Below are positions 52,597 to 61,549 of a DNA stretch of 64,000 bases, piece after piece. The notes under the pieces are model-generated. The model saw only the letters and a list, made by a program, of their open reading frames with translations. It made no database searches and had not been told where the DNA came from. The DNA is from Ramlibacter pinisoli (GTDB lineage Bacteria > Pseudomonadota > Gammaproteobacteria > Burkholderiales > Burkholderiaceae_C): the NCBI RefSeq assembly GCF_009758015.1, contig NZ_WSEL01000003.1, positions 620,001 to 684,000 on the forward strand, written 5' to 3'. A program made the position numbers and the translations under genes. The first letter of the stretch is position 1. Each line of letters starts with the position of its first letter.

Positions 52597-53346
52597 TTAG
52601 ATCACCTTCGCTTCCGTCTTGAGCTTTTGAACCAGGGTGGCCACGTCGGGCACCTTCACGCCGGCGCTGCGCTTGGCCGGCTCGGTGACCTTCAGCGTCT
52701 TCAGGCGCGGCTTGACGTCCACGCCCAGGTCTTCCGGCTTGACGGTGTCGAGCTGCTTCTTCTTGGCCTTCATGATGTTGGGCAGCGTCACGTAGCGCGG
52801 CTCGTTCAGGCGCAGGTCGGTCGTGATCACCGCCGGCAGGTCGATGGAGATCGTCTCCAGGCCGCCGTCCACTTCACGCGTGACGTTCGCCCTGCCGTCG
52901 GCCACTTCCACCTTGCTCGCGAAGGTGGCCTGCGGCAGGTCGGCCAGCGCCGCCAGCATCTGGCCGGTCTGGTTGCAGTCATCGTCGATGGCCTGCTTGC
53001 CCAGGATCACCAGGCCCGGCTGCTCCTTGTCGACCAGCGCCTTGAGCAGCTTGGCCACCGCCAGCGGCTGCAGTTCCTCGTCGGTCAGCACCAGGATGGC
53101 CCGGTCGGCGCCGATGGCCATCGCCGTGCGCAGTGTCTCCTGGCACTGCTGCACGCCGCAGGAGACCGCGATCACCTCGGTGGCCACGCCCTTTTCCTTC
53201 AGGCGCACCGCCTCTTCGACGGCAATCTCGTCGAACGGGTTCATCGACATCTTCACATTGGCGATGTCCACACCCGTGTTGTCCGACTTCACGCGGACCT
53301 TCACGTTGTAGTCCACCACCCGCTTGACCGGGACCAGAACCTTCAT
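52597..53346 (-). CDS. etfB: Electron transfer flavoprotein beta subunit
   Basis: A 249-residue AMP-binding subunit of ETF. It begins [20 protein letters not shown]; the [18 protein letters not shown] block and the signature [20 protein letters not shown] are present. AGGAG lies in the leader. etfB and etfA abut (52596/52597), so the subunits are made in equal amounts. The upstream region has a 12-bp palindrome at 53427-53438 that may bind a TetR-type regulator. Confidence 0.97.
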   Translation of the reverse strand: MKVLVPVKRVVDYNVKVRVKSDNTGVDIANVKMSMNPFDEIAVEEAVRLKEKGVATEVIAVSCGVQQCQETLRTAMAIGADRAILVLTDEELQPLAVAKLLKALVDKEQPGLVILGKQAIDDDCNQTGQMLAALADLPQATFASKVEVADGRANVTREVDGGLETISIDLPAVITTDLRLNEPRYVTLPNIMKAKKKQLDTVKPEDLGVDVKPRLKTLKVTEPAKRSAGVKVPDVATLVQKLKTEAKVI

Positions 53347-53426
53347 CAGAGATGCTCCTGCTGGGATTGACGTTGACGTAAACCGGAAATTCTATGCCGC
53401 GCCCTACCGTCGGGCGGGAAGAAAAA

Positions 53427-53438
53427 GAACGATCGTTC
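53427..53438. promoter_or_regulatory. 12-bp palindrome upstream of etfB
   Basis: GAACGATCGTTC is a perfect palindrome 80 bases upstream of the etfB start, set in an AT-richer patch (GAAAAAGAACGATCGTTCGA). Sites of this shape are bound by TetR-type regulators of fatty-acid oxidation; the particular regulator is not in this window. Confidence 0.5.
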
Positions 53439-53634
53439 GATTTTAGGCGAGGCCGCAGTCGATCCGGCATGCCTCTTGGTGCAATGGGCGCTGTTTGCCT
53501 CCCTGCCGACAATTGATGACCGCAGGGTCGGAACGATTGCCGACCGCATGGTTGGCGAATCCGGGTAAGTCATGAACGGTGGCGAGGGACCCCGCACTTA
53601 CAGTGCGCCCCATCCACAGACTTGGAGTCCTGCC

Positions 53635-54651
53635 ATGAACCGCCTGCTGTTTTCCGGCGCTGCTGTCGCTGCTGCCCTGGCCTGCGCCCCCGCTAGTGCG
53701 CAGACCGTGCTCACCGCATCGAGCTGGCTGGCGCCCACCCACCCGCTGAGCCTGGCACAGAAGGACTGGTGCGACCTGGTCGAGAAGAACGCCGGCGGCA
53801 AGATCAAGTGCAACATCCTGCCGCGCGCGGTGTCCGCGCCGCCCGGCACGCTCGATGCAGTCAAGAACGGGCTGGCCGACGTGTCGTTCACGGTGCAGGG
53901 CTACACGCCGGGCCGCTTCGTGCTGACCAAGATGGCCGAGTTCCCGTTCCTGGGCGACAGTTCGGAGACGATCTCGGTGGCCTTCCAGCGCGTGGCCTCC
54001 AAGTACCCGCAGTTCGGCGAGGAGCACCAGGGCGTGAAGCCGCTGGCCTACTTCACGCACGGCCCGGGCATGGTGTTCAACACCAAGAAGCCGGTGGTCA
54101 AGATCGAGGACCTGCAGGGCCTGAAGTGGCGGGTGGGCGGCGGCGTCGTCAACGACATCGCCAAGCTGGTCGGCATGAACGTGACGCTCAAGCCGGCGAC
54201 CGACAACTACGAGCTGCTGTCCAGCGGCGTGATGGACGGCACCCTGCTGCCGTCCGAATCGATCGAGGCCTTCAAGATCGACAAGATCATCAAGCACGCC
54301 ACCACCTTCCCGGGCGGCCTGTACAACACCGCGTTCGTCTTCATGATGAACCCGGCCAAGTACGACAAGCTGTCAGCCGCCGACAAGAAGGCGGTCGACG
54401 CCGCGTCGGGCGAAGTGGCGGCCCGCATCTTCGGGCGCCACTGGGACAAGGCCGACCTGCGCGGCTACGCCCTCATGCAGGCCAACAACGTGCAGATCGC
54501 CAAGGCCGACGCCAAGTTCGTCTCCGACCTGAAGGCCAAGACCAGCCCGCTGGAGGCCCAGTGGGTGAAGGACGCCGAGGCCAAGGGCCTGAAGAACGCC
54601 GACAAGGTGCTGGCGGAGTTCCGCGGCGAGATCGCCAAGGCCGCCAAGTAA
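53635..54651 (+). CDS. dctP: TRAP transporter substrate-binding protein (DctP)
   Basis: A 338-residue periplasmic receptor with a signal peptide (FSGAAVAAALACAPASA, to about 22). The TRAP fold is shown by ASSWLAPTHPLSLAQKDW, the conserved Arg in GLKWRVGGG (about 165) that pairs with the ligand carboxylate, and EAFKIDKIIKHATTFPGGLY. Ligands of this family are C4-dicarboxylates, keto acids, sugar acids and similar. GGAG lies before the ATG at 53635. It heads the complete dctP-dctQ-dctM operon. Confidence 0.94.
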   Translation: MNRLLFSGAAVAAALACAPASAQTVLTASSWLAPTHPLSLAQKDWCDLVEKNAGGKIKCNILPRAVSAPPGTLDAVKNGLADVSFTVQGYTPGRFVLTKMAEFPFLGDSSETISVAFQRVASKYPQFGEEHQGVKPLAYFTHGPGMVFNTKKPVVKIEDLQGLKWRVGGGVVNDIAKLVGMNVTLKPATDNYELLSSGVMDGTLLPSESIEAFKIDKIIKHATTFPGGLYNTAFVFMMNPAKYDKLSAADKKAVDAASGEVAARIFGRHWDKADLRGYALMQANNVQIAKADAKFVSDLKAKTSPLEAQWVKDAEAKGLKNADKVLAEFRGEIAKAAK

Positions 54652-54662
54652 TCCGGCGGTCA

Positions 54663-54718
54663 GCTTCGCCCGGGTCGCACCGGCGGCGTCGACGGGCGCC
54701 GCCGCCGCCGCGCGAAGC
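54663..54718 (+). other. Nested hairpin between dctP and dctQ
   Basis: Outer stem GCTTCGC (54663-54669) with GCGAAGC (54712-54718); inner stem CGGCGGCG (54681-54688) with CGCCGCCG (54697-54704) and an 8-base loop. It has no T-tail. Such structures commonly stabilise the receptor mRNA, giving much more DctP than membrane subunits. Confidence 0.7.
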
Positions 54719-54754
54719 GCCGTCGCCTGAAGCATCGCGCGTGCATAGCCTTCG

Positions 54755-55240
54755 ATGAAAAAACTGCTCGAGCTGTCGTGCGGGCTGCTGTCCGGCACCG
54801 CCCTGTTCGCCATCATGGCGCTCACCTTCTTCGACGTCCTCGGGCGCAAGTTCCTGAGCAACTCCATCCCCGGCTCGCTGGAGCTGACCGAACTGCTGAT
54901 GGTGGTGGTCATCTTCGGCGCCCTGCCGCTGGTGTCGGCGCGCGGCGAGCACGTGGAGTTCGACTCGCTCGATCCCTACCTGCCGGCCTGGCTGCGCCGC
55001 CTGCAGGCGGTGGTGGTGAACCTGCTGTGCGGGGTCGTCCTGCTGCTGCTCGCCTGGCTGATGTGGCGCACCGGCGACCAGTTCCTGGCCAGCCACGAGA
55101 CCACCGCGCAGCTCGGGATCCTGAAGGCCCCCTTCATCTACGGCATGGCGGTGCTGTGCGGCGCCACCGGCGTCGTGCACCTGCTGCTCCTGGGCCAGGC
55201 GCCCGTCGACCGGGCCGAAGGCGAAGGGGTGGCGCTGTGA
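54755..55240 (+). CDS. dctQ: TRAP transporter small permease (DctQ)
   Basis: A 161-residue protein with four transmembrane helices (about 6-28, 42-62, 84-106, 126-146), the standard size and shape of DctQ. FFDVLGRKFLSNSIPGSLEL and ELLMVVVIFGALPLVSARGE are typical conserved stretches around helix 2. It assists the large permease DctM, whose GTG start overlaps the dctQ stop (GTGA, 55237-55240). A weak ribosome site fits lower expression than dctP. Confidence 0.92.
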   Translation: MKKLLELSCGLLSGTALFAIMALTFFDVLGRKFLSNSIPGSLELTELLMVVVIFGALPLVSARGEHVEFDSLDPYLPAWLRRLQAVVVNLLCGVVLLLLAWLMWRTGDQFLASHETTAQLGILKAPFIYGMAVLCGATGVVHLLLLGQAPVDRAEGEGVAL

Positions 55241-56529
55241 TCGAAGCCCTGATCGGATTTGCGGTCATCTTCGGCCTCGCCCTGCTGCGCGTGCCGCTGG
55301 CATTCGCCATGGGCCTGGTCGGCTTCGCCGGCATCGGCTTCACCCGCGGCTGGATGCCGGCGCTGGCCAGCACCGCGCAGGTGGTCCACGAGACCGGCTT
55401 CGCCTACACGCTGTCGGTCATCCCGCTGTTCATCCTGATGGGCAACTTCGTCGCCCGCGCCGGCCTGGCGCACGAGCTGTTCCAGGCCGCCTACGCCTTC
55501 ATCGGCCACGTGCGCGGCGGCCTCGCGCACGCCACGGTGGCGGCCTGCGCCGGCTTCGGCGCCATCTGCGGATCGTCGATCGCGACCGCGGCCACCATGA
55601 GCAAGGTGGCCTACCCGTCGATGCGCAAGCTGGGCTACAGCGACGCACTGTCCACCGGCGTCATGGCCGCCGGCGGCACGCTGGGCATCATGATCCCGCC
55701 GTCCACCATCATGGTGATCTACGGGATCATCACCGAGACCAACATCGGCAAGCTGTTCGCCGCCGGCGTCATTCCCGGCCTGCTGACGGCGGCGCTACTG
55801 ATGCTGTCCATCGTCGTCATGACCTCGCGCGACCCCGAGCACGCCCCGGCCGGCCAGCGCACCCCCTGGCCCGAGCGCTGGCGTGCCCTGCGCGGCATCT
55901 GGGGTGTGGCGGTGCTGGTGGTGGTGGTGCTGGGCGGCATCTATGGCGGCTTCTTCACGGCCACCGAGGGCGCCGGCTTCGGCGCCGCCGGCGCCTTCCT
56001 GTTCGCGCTCGGCCGCCGCCGGCTCACCTGGCGCATCCTGTGGGAGGTGCTGGTGGAGTCGGCCCGCACCACCGCGATGCTGTTCACGCTGCTGATCGCC
56101 GCCACGCTGTTCGCCAACTTCGTGAACTTCACGACCATGCCGGGCGACCTGAAGGAGTGGATCACGCACCTGGGCCTGTCGCCCACCATGATCGTGGTGG
56201 CCATGATGGCCATCTACGTGCTGCTGGGCACCGTGATGGAGGAGCTCACCATGGTGCTGCTCACCATCCCGCTGTTCTTCCCCATCGTCACCAGCCTGGG
56301 GTTCGATCCGGTCTGGTTCGGCGTGCTGATCGTGATGATCGTGCAGATCGGGCTGATCTCGCCGCCGGTGGGCATGAACCTGTTCGTGCTCAACGCCCTG
56401 CTGCCGCGCGTCGGGCTGGGCACCATCTTCAGCGGCTGCTGGCCCTTCGTGCTGGTGATGGTGCTGATGCTGGGCCTGTTGATCGCCTTCCCGCAGCTGA
56501 GCCTGTGGCTGCCCTCGCTGATGCGCTGA
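55237..56529 (+). CDS. dctM: TRAP transporter large permease (DctM)
   Basis: A 430-residue sodium-coupled permease with about 11-13 helices. Conserved landmarks: RVPLAFAMGLVG, SVIPLFILMGNF, GAICGSSIATAATMSKVAYP, GTLGIMIPPSTIMVIYG and QIGLISPPVGMNLFVLNAL near the C-terminus. It starts with GTG and is translationally coupled to dctQ. With DctP it forms a high-affinity, ion-driven uptake system; the solute is probably an organic acid. Confidence 0.95.
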   Translation: MIEALIGFAVIFGLALLRVPLAFAMGLVGFAGIGFTRGWMPALASTAQVVHETGFAYTLSVIPLFILMGNFVARAGLAHELFQAAYAFIGHVRGGLAHATVAACAGFGAICGSSIATAATMSKVAYPSMRKLGYSDALSTGVMAAGGTLGIMIPPSTIMVIYGIITETNIGKLFAAGVIPGLLTAALLMLSIVVMTSRDPEHAPAGQRTPWPERWRALRGIWGVAVLVVVVLGGIYGGFFTATEGAGFGAAGAFLFALGRRRLTWRILWEVLVESARTTAMLFTLLIAATLFANFVNFTTMPGDLKEWITHLGLSPTMIVVAMMAIYVLLGTVMEELTMVLLTIPLFFPIVTSLGFDPVWFGVLIVMIVQIGLISPPVGMNLFVLNALLPRVGLGTIFSGCWPFVLVMVLMLGLLIAFPQLSLWLPSLMR

Positions 56530-56541
56530 GCGCGGGCCCGG

Positions 56542-57801
56542 TCAGAGCAGCGAGGCCGCCCCGCCACCACCGAGGATGCGCACTTCCCGCTGCGGGTAGG
56601 GAATCTCGATCCCGGCCGCGCGCAGGCGCCGCAGCACCTCGAGGTTGACGTCCGAGCGCACGTTGCCCTGCCCGTTGGCGGGATCGGCGATCCAGAAGAA
56701 CAGCGAGAACTCCAGCCCGTCGGCGCCGAACTTGACCAGCCGGGCCGCCGGCCCGGGGTCCTGCAGCACGCGCGCGGTGGCCAGCGCGGCCTCCTGCAGC
56801 AGGCGCTGCACCTGGTCGACGTCGCTGTCGTAGGCCACGGCCACCTCGGTGGACAGCAGCACCCGGGGGTCGGCCAGCGACAGGTTCTCGATGCGCTCGG
56901 TGATGAGCTTCTCGTTCGGCACGATGGACTCGCGGCCGTTGAGCGCCCGGATCAGCGTGTAGCGCGTCTTGATGTCGATGACCTGGCCCTCGAAGCCGTC
57001 GACCCGCACCGTGTCGCCGATGCGCAGGCTGCGCTCGAACAGGATGACGAAGCCGCTGACGTAGTTGGCCGCGAGCTTCTGCAGGCCGAAGCCCAGGCCC
57101 ACCCCGATGGCGCCGCCCAGCACCGACAGCGCGGTGAGGTCGACGCCGGCCGTGGACAGCGCGAACAGCACGCCCACCAGCAGCAGCGCGGCGCGGATCG
57201 CGTTGGCGGCCACCTTGCGCAGCGACAGGTCGTGCACCGCCTGGCGCAGCACCTGGCGCTCCAGCACGGCCGAGATCCAGAGCGCGGCGATCAGCACCAC
57301 CCCCGCCGCCAGCGTGCCGTCCAGGATGTTGAGCAGGCTGACGCGCGACTTGCCGAAGACGAAGCGGATCTCGTCGAGCTCGGTGCGCACCGCGGGCAGC
57401 ACGCCCACGGCCCACAGGGCGGCGGCGATCCATGCCAGCCACGAGAACAGGCGCTCCATCAGGCGTGCGAAGCCGGACGCCGGGAAGGCCAGGGTCAGCA
57501 CGCGGGCGAGGAAGCGGATCCCGGCCAGCGACACCAGCACCGGGATGGCCAGCCGCAGCAGCACCACCGGCTGGCTCATTTCGACCACGTGGCGCGCCGC
57601 GTACGTGAGCACCAGGGCGAGCAGCGGAAACAGCAGGCCGTCCACCGTGGCGCGGCCGAACCAGACCGACTCCGCCGATTGCCGGCGCCCGATCAGCCAG
57701 CTGATGCCGCCGGCCGAGAGCAGGCAGCCCAGCAGCACTGCGAGTTCGACAGGCATCCCCGGATGGCCCAGGTCATGGACCAGTTGGTCTAACGTACCCA
57801 T
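56542..57801 (-). CDS. MscS-family mechanosensitive channel
   Basis: A 419-residue channel with about five to six N-terminal helices, the conserved pore helix region ALSVLGGAIGVGLGFGLQKL, then NYVSGFVILFERSLRIGDTV and the beta-rich MscS middle domain (VRVDGFEGQVIDIKTRYTLI, NGRESIVPNEKLITERIENL) and vestibule. It resembles medium-length MscS paralogues and not YnaI or MscK. It opens under membrane tension to release solutes on osmotic downshock. It lies tail-to-tail with the TRAP operon. Confidence 0.9.
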   Translation of the reverse strand: MGTLDQLVHDLGHPGMPVELAVLLGCLLSAGGISWLIGRRQSAESVWFGRATVDGLLFPLLALVLTYAARHVVEMSQPVVLLRLAIPVLVSLAGIRFLARVLTLAFPASGFARLMERLFSWLAWIAAALWAVGVLPAVRTELDEIRFVFGKSRVSLLNILDGTLAAGVVLIAALWISAVLERQVLRQAVHDLSLRKVAANAIRAALLLVGVLFALSTAGVDLTALSVLGGAIGVGLGFGLQKLAANYVSGFVILFERSLRIGDTVRVDGFEGQVIDIKTRYTLIRALNGRESIVPNEKLITERIENLSLADPRVLLSTEVAVAYDSDVDQVQRLLQEAALATARVLQDPGPAARLVKFGADGLEFSLFFWIADPANGQGNVRSDVNLEVLRRLRAAGIEIPYPQREVRILGGGGAASLL

Positions 57802-57805
57802 GGGA

Positions 57806-58588
57806 TCAGGACCAGGAGGGCTTGCGCTTCTCGGCGAAGGCGCTCACGCCTTCCTGGGCGCAGTGCGCCACCATGTTCACCGCCATGGTCTGCCCGGCCA
57901 GCTGGTAGGCCGCCTCGACACCCAGCTCGCGCTGGCGGTAGAACAGGTCCTTGCCGATGGCCAGCGCCTCGCGCGGCTTGGCCACGATGCTCGCCAGCAG
58001 CGATTCGACCTCGGCGTCGAGCTGGTCGGGCGCGACGGCCCGGTTCACCAGCCCGCGCTCGCGGGCCTGCTCGGCCGAGATGAAGTCGCCGGTGACCAGC
58101 ATCTCCATGGCCTGCTTGGGATGCATGTTGCGCGCCAGGGGCACGCTGGGGCTGGAGCAGAACAGCCCGACATTGATGCCGCTGACGGCGAACTTCGCGT
58201 CCGTGGAGGCCACCGCCAAGTCGCATTGGGCGACCAGCTGGCAGCCGGCGGCGGTGGCGATGCCGTGCACCCGGGCGATCACCGGCACCGGCAGCTTCTG
58301 GATCGCCAGCATCACCCGGCTGCAGCGCGCGAACAGCTGCTGGTAATAGGCCAGCTCGGGACGGGCCAGCATTTCCTTCAGGTTGTGGCCGGGGCAGAAC
58401 GCCTTGCCGGCGCCGGCCAGGACCACGGCCCGCAGGCCGGCGTCGTCGGCCAGGCGATCGAAGGCGGCCTGCAGCGCGTCGAGCATTTCCTCGCCCAGCG
58501 CGTTGAACGTCGCCGGGCGGTTCATGGTGAGCGTCACCACGCCGCGGGCATCGCGGCTTTCCAGCAGGGGAGCGGAGGAATCGGACAT
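57806..58588 (-). CDS. Enoyl-CoA hydratase/isomerase family protein
   Basis: A 260-residue crotonase-fold protein. The first oxyanion-hole region is GAGKAFCPGHNLKEML, the second GIATAAGCQLVAQCDLAVAS. At the sites of the two catalytic Glu of true hydratases this protein has neither clearly (CQLVA in place of a GxxxE block), so it may be a hydratase-like or ECHDC3-type protein with another reaction. Four bases separate it from the MscS gene and 17 from the deacetylase-like gene, giving one probable transcript. Confidence 0.87.
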   Translation of the reverse strand: MSDSSAPLLESRDARGVVTLTMNRPATFNALGEEMLDALQAAFDRLADDAGLRAVVLAGAGKAFCPGHNLKEMLARPELAYYQQLFARCSRVMLAIQKLPVPVIARVHGIATAAGCQLVAQCDLAVASTDAKFAVSGINVGLFCSSPSVPLARNMHPKQAMEMLVTGDFISAEQARERGLVNRAVAPDQLDAEVESLLASIVAKPREALAIGKDLFYRQRELGVEAAYQLAGQTMAVNMVAHCAQEGVSAFAEKRKPSWS

Positions 58589-58605
58589 CAGGGAGCGTTG
58601 CGGAA

Positions 58606-59565
58606 TCAGAGGTCGGCCAGCACGCGCAGGTGCGCCTCGACGCTGCGGCCCAGCGCGCTGAGGTTGTAGCCCCCCTCGAGCGAGGACACGATGCGGCCCT
58701 GGGCGTGCTTGTCGGCGATGGCCTTGATGCGCGCGGTCATCCAGGCGTAGTCGGCTTCGACCAGGCCGAGCTGGCCGAGGTCGTCCTCGCGGTGGGCGTC
58801 GAAGCCGGCGCTGAAGAAGATCATCTGCGGTCGGAAAGCCTCCAGCCGCGGGATCCACGCTTCCTCGATCATCTCGCGCACCACCGCCCCCTTGGTGTAG
58901 GCCGGCACGGGCAGGTTGACCATGTTGTCGGCCAGCGGCGGGGTGCCGGTGCCGGGATAGAACGGGTGCTGGAACAGGCCCACCATCAGCACCCGGTCGT
59001 CGCCGGCCAGGATGTCCTCGGTGCCGTTGCCGTGGTGCACGTCGAAGTCGACGATGGCCACGCGCTCCAGGCCATGCCGCTCCAGGGCGTAGCGCGCGCC
59101 GACCGCCACCTGGTTGAAGAGGCAGAAGCCCATGGACCGGTTGCGGCAGGCATGGTGGCCGGGCGGCCGCACGGCGCAGAACGCGTTCTGGAGTTCGCCG
59201 GCCATGACCGCATCGGTGGCGGCGATCACGGCGCCCGATGCGCGCAGCGCCGCTTCCCAGGTGTGGGGATTCATCGCGGTGTCGGGATCGATGAAGCGGT
59301 AGCGGCTGCCGCCGGCGTCGACCTGCTCGGCGAGTTCCTCGCGCAGGCCGTCGATGGCCGCGACCAGCCTCGGGTCGTGCGCCAGCACGATGTCGTCCAG
59401 CGAGGCTTCGGGCGCCTCGCGGCGGTCGAGCGCGTTGGCCACGCCGCTCACCAGCAATCGGTCCTCGATCGCATCGAGGCGTTCCGGGCACTCGGGGTGG
59501 CCCGGTCCCATTTCATGGCGCCGGCAGGCGGCATGGAAGTAATACCCGGTCTTGTTCGCACTCAT
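58606..59565 (-). CDS. Histone-deacetylase-family amidohydrolase
   Basis: A 319-residue protein of the arginase/deacetylase fold. Visible active-site parts: HPECPERL (23-30), the His pair 137-138 in RPPGHHACRNR, zinc ligands D175 and H177 in DFDVHHGNGTED, and GFDAHREDDLG with the next Asp, ending with SSLEGGYNLSAL. Bacterial members act on acetylated polyamines or acetoin-type substrates rather than histones. The ATG at 59565 is supported by the family N-terminus TGYYFHAACRRHEMG. It is divergent from moxR with only 38 bases between. Confidence 0.92.
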   Translation of the reverse strand: MSANKTGYYFHAACRRHEMGPGHPECPERLDAIEDRLLVSGVANALDRREAPEASLDDIVLAHDPRLVAAIDGLREELAEQVDAGGSRYRFIDPDTAMNPHTWEAALRASGAVIAATDAVMAGELQNAFCAVRPPGHHACRNRSMGFCLFNQVAVGARYALERHGLERVAIVDFDVHHGNGTEDILAGDDRVLMVGLFQHPFYPGTGTPPLADNMVNLPVPAYTKGAVVREMIEEAWIPRLEAFRPQMIFFSAGFDAHREDDLGQLGLVEADYAWMTARIKAIADKHAQGRIVSSLEGGYNLSALGRSVEAHLRVLADL

Positions 59566-59603
59566 CGCTGGGGGGCGGAAAATTCGGATAACGTCATGCC
59601 CTG

Positions 59604-60520
<917 letters not shown>

Positions 60521-60524
<4 letters not shown>

Positions 60525-61549
60525 GCACCGTCCCGCGTCCGGCCCTGGGCGTCGAGCGCACACTGCCGGACGCCGGACACGCGACGCTCAATCCCGTGCA
60601 GTTGGTCCGTCAGCGTTTTCGCCAGTGGTGGCAGGCCCGCCTGCCGCTGTCGGACATGCTCACGCTGACGCAGCGCAACGTCTACATCCTGCCGACGGGC
60701 CCGGGGCTGATGCTGGTGGCCACGCTGCTGGTGCTGCTGGTGGCCTCGATCAACTACCAGCTCAACCTCGGTTACCTGCTCACCTTCCTGCTGGCCGGCT
60801 GCGCCGTGGTCGGCATGCACGTGAGCCACGCCACCCTGCGCGGCCTGACACTGACGCTGGCGGCGCCCGATCCGGTGTTCGCCGGCAGCCACGCGCCGCT
60901 GCGCATCGTGCTGGGCAACGGGCGCAAGTCGACGCGCTACGGCATCGGCCTGGCCGTGCTGGATGACGCGCACGACGACCGCTGGGCCTGGATCGACGTG
61001 CCCGGCCAGGGCAGCGCGACGGTGTCGGTCGCCTTCCAGCCGCTGCGCCGCGGCCTGCACCGGGTGCCGCCGCTCACCGCAGAGACCCGCTTCCCGCTCG
61101 GCACCTTCCGGGTCTGGACCGTCTGGCGGCCCGCGGCCCAGGTGCTGGTGTATCCCACCCCGGAGGCGGTGCCGCCGCCGCTGCCGGAAGGCGAGCCGCG
61201 CGCCGGCACGGCGGGCTCGGCCCGGGTGCAGTCGACCGGCGAGTTCGAGGGCGTGCGCGGCTACCGGCGCGGCGACCCGCTGAAGCTGGTGGTCTGGAAG
61301 AAGGCCGCCAAGAGCGATGAGCTGGTCAGCCGCGACACGCAGCAGGCCCAGCGGCGCGAGCTCTGGCTCGACTTCGCCCGCGCCGGATCGGTGGATGCCG
61401 AAGCCCGCCTCGCGCGCCTGGCCGCCTGGGTCATCCAGGCCGACAAGCTGGGGCTCGACTACGGGCTGCGCCTGCCCGGGCACGAGCTGCGGCCCGATGC
61501 CGGCGAAGCCCACCGGCGCCGCTGCCTGGAGGCGCTTGCGCTGTGCTAG
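60521..61549 (+). CDS. DUF58 domain protein
   Basis: A 342-residue protein with two N-terminal transmembrane helices (about 63-83 and 88-105), a beta-rich central part and the DUF58 block EFEGVRGYRRGDPLKLVVWK followed by KSDELVSRDT. It is nearly always encoded between moxR and a transglutaminase-like gene, as here. It has ATGA coupling with moxR and a 7-base overlap with the next gene. It probably forms a membrane complex with the MoxR ATPase; the biochemical role is not established. Confidence 0.9.
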
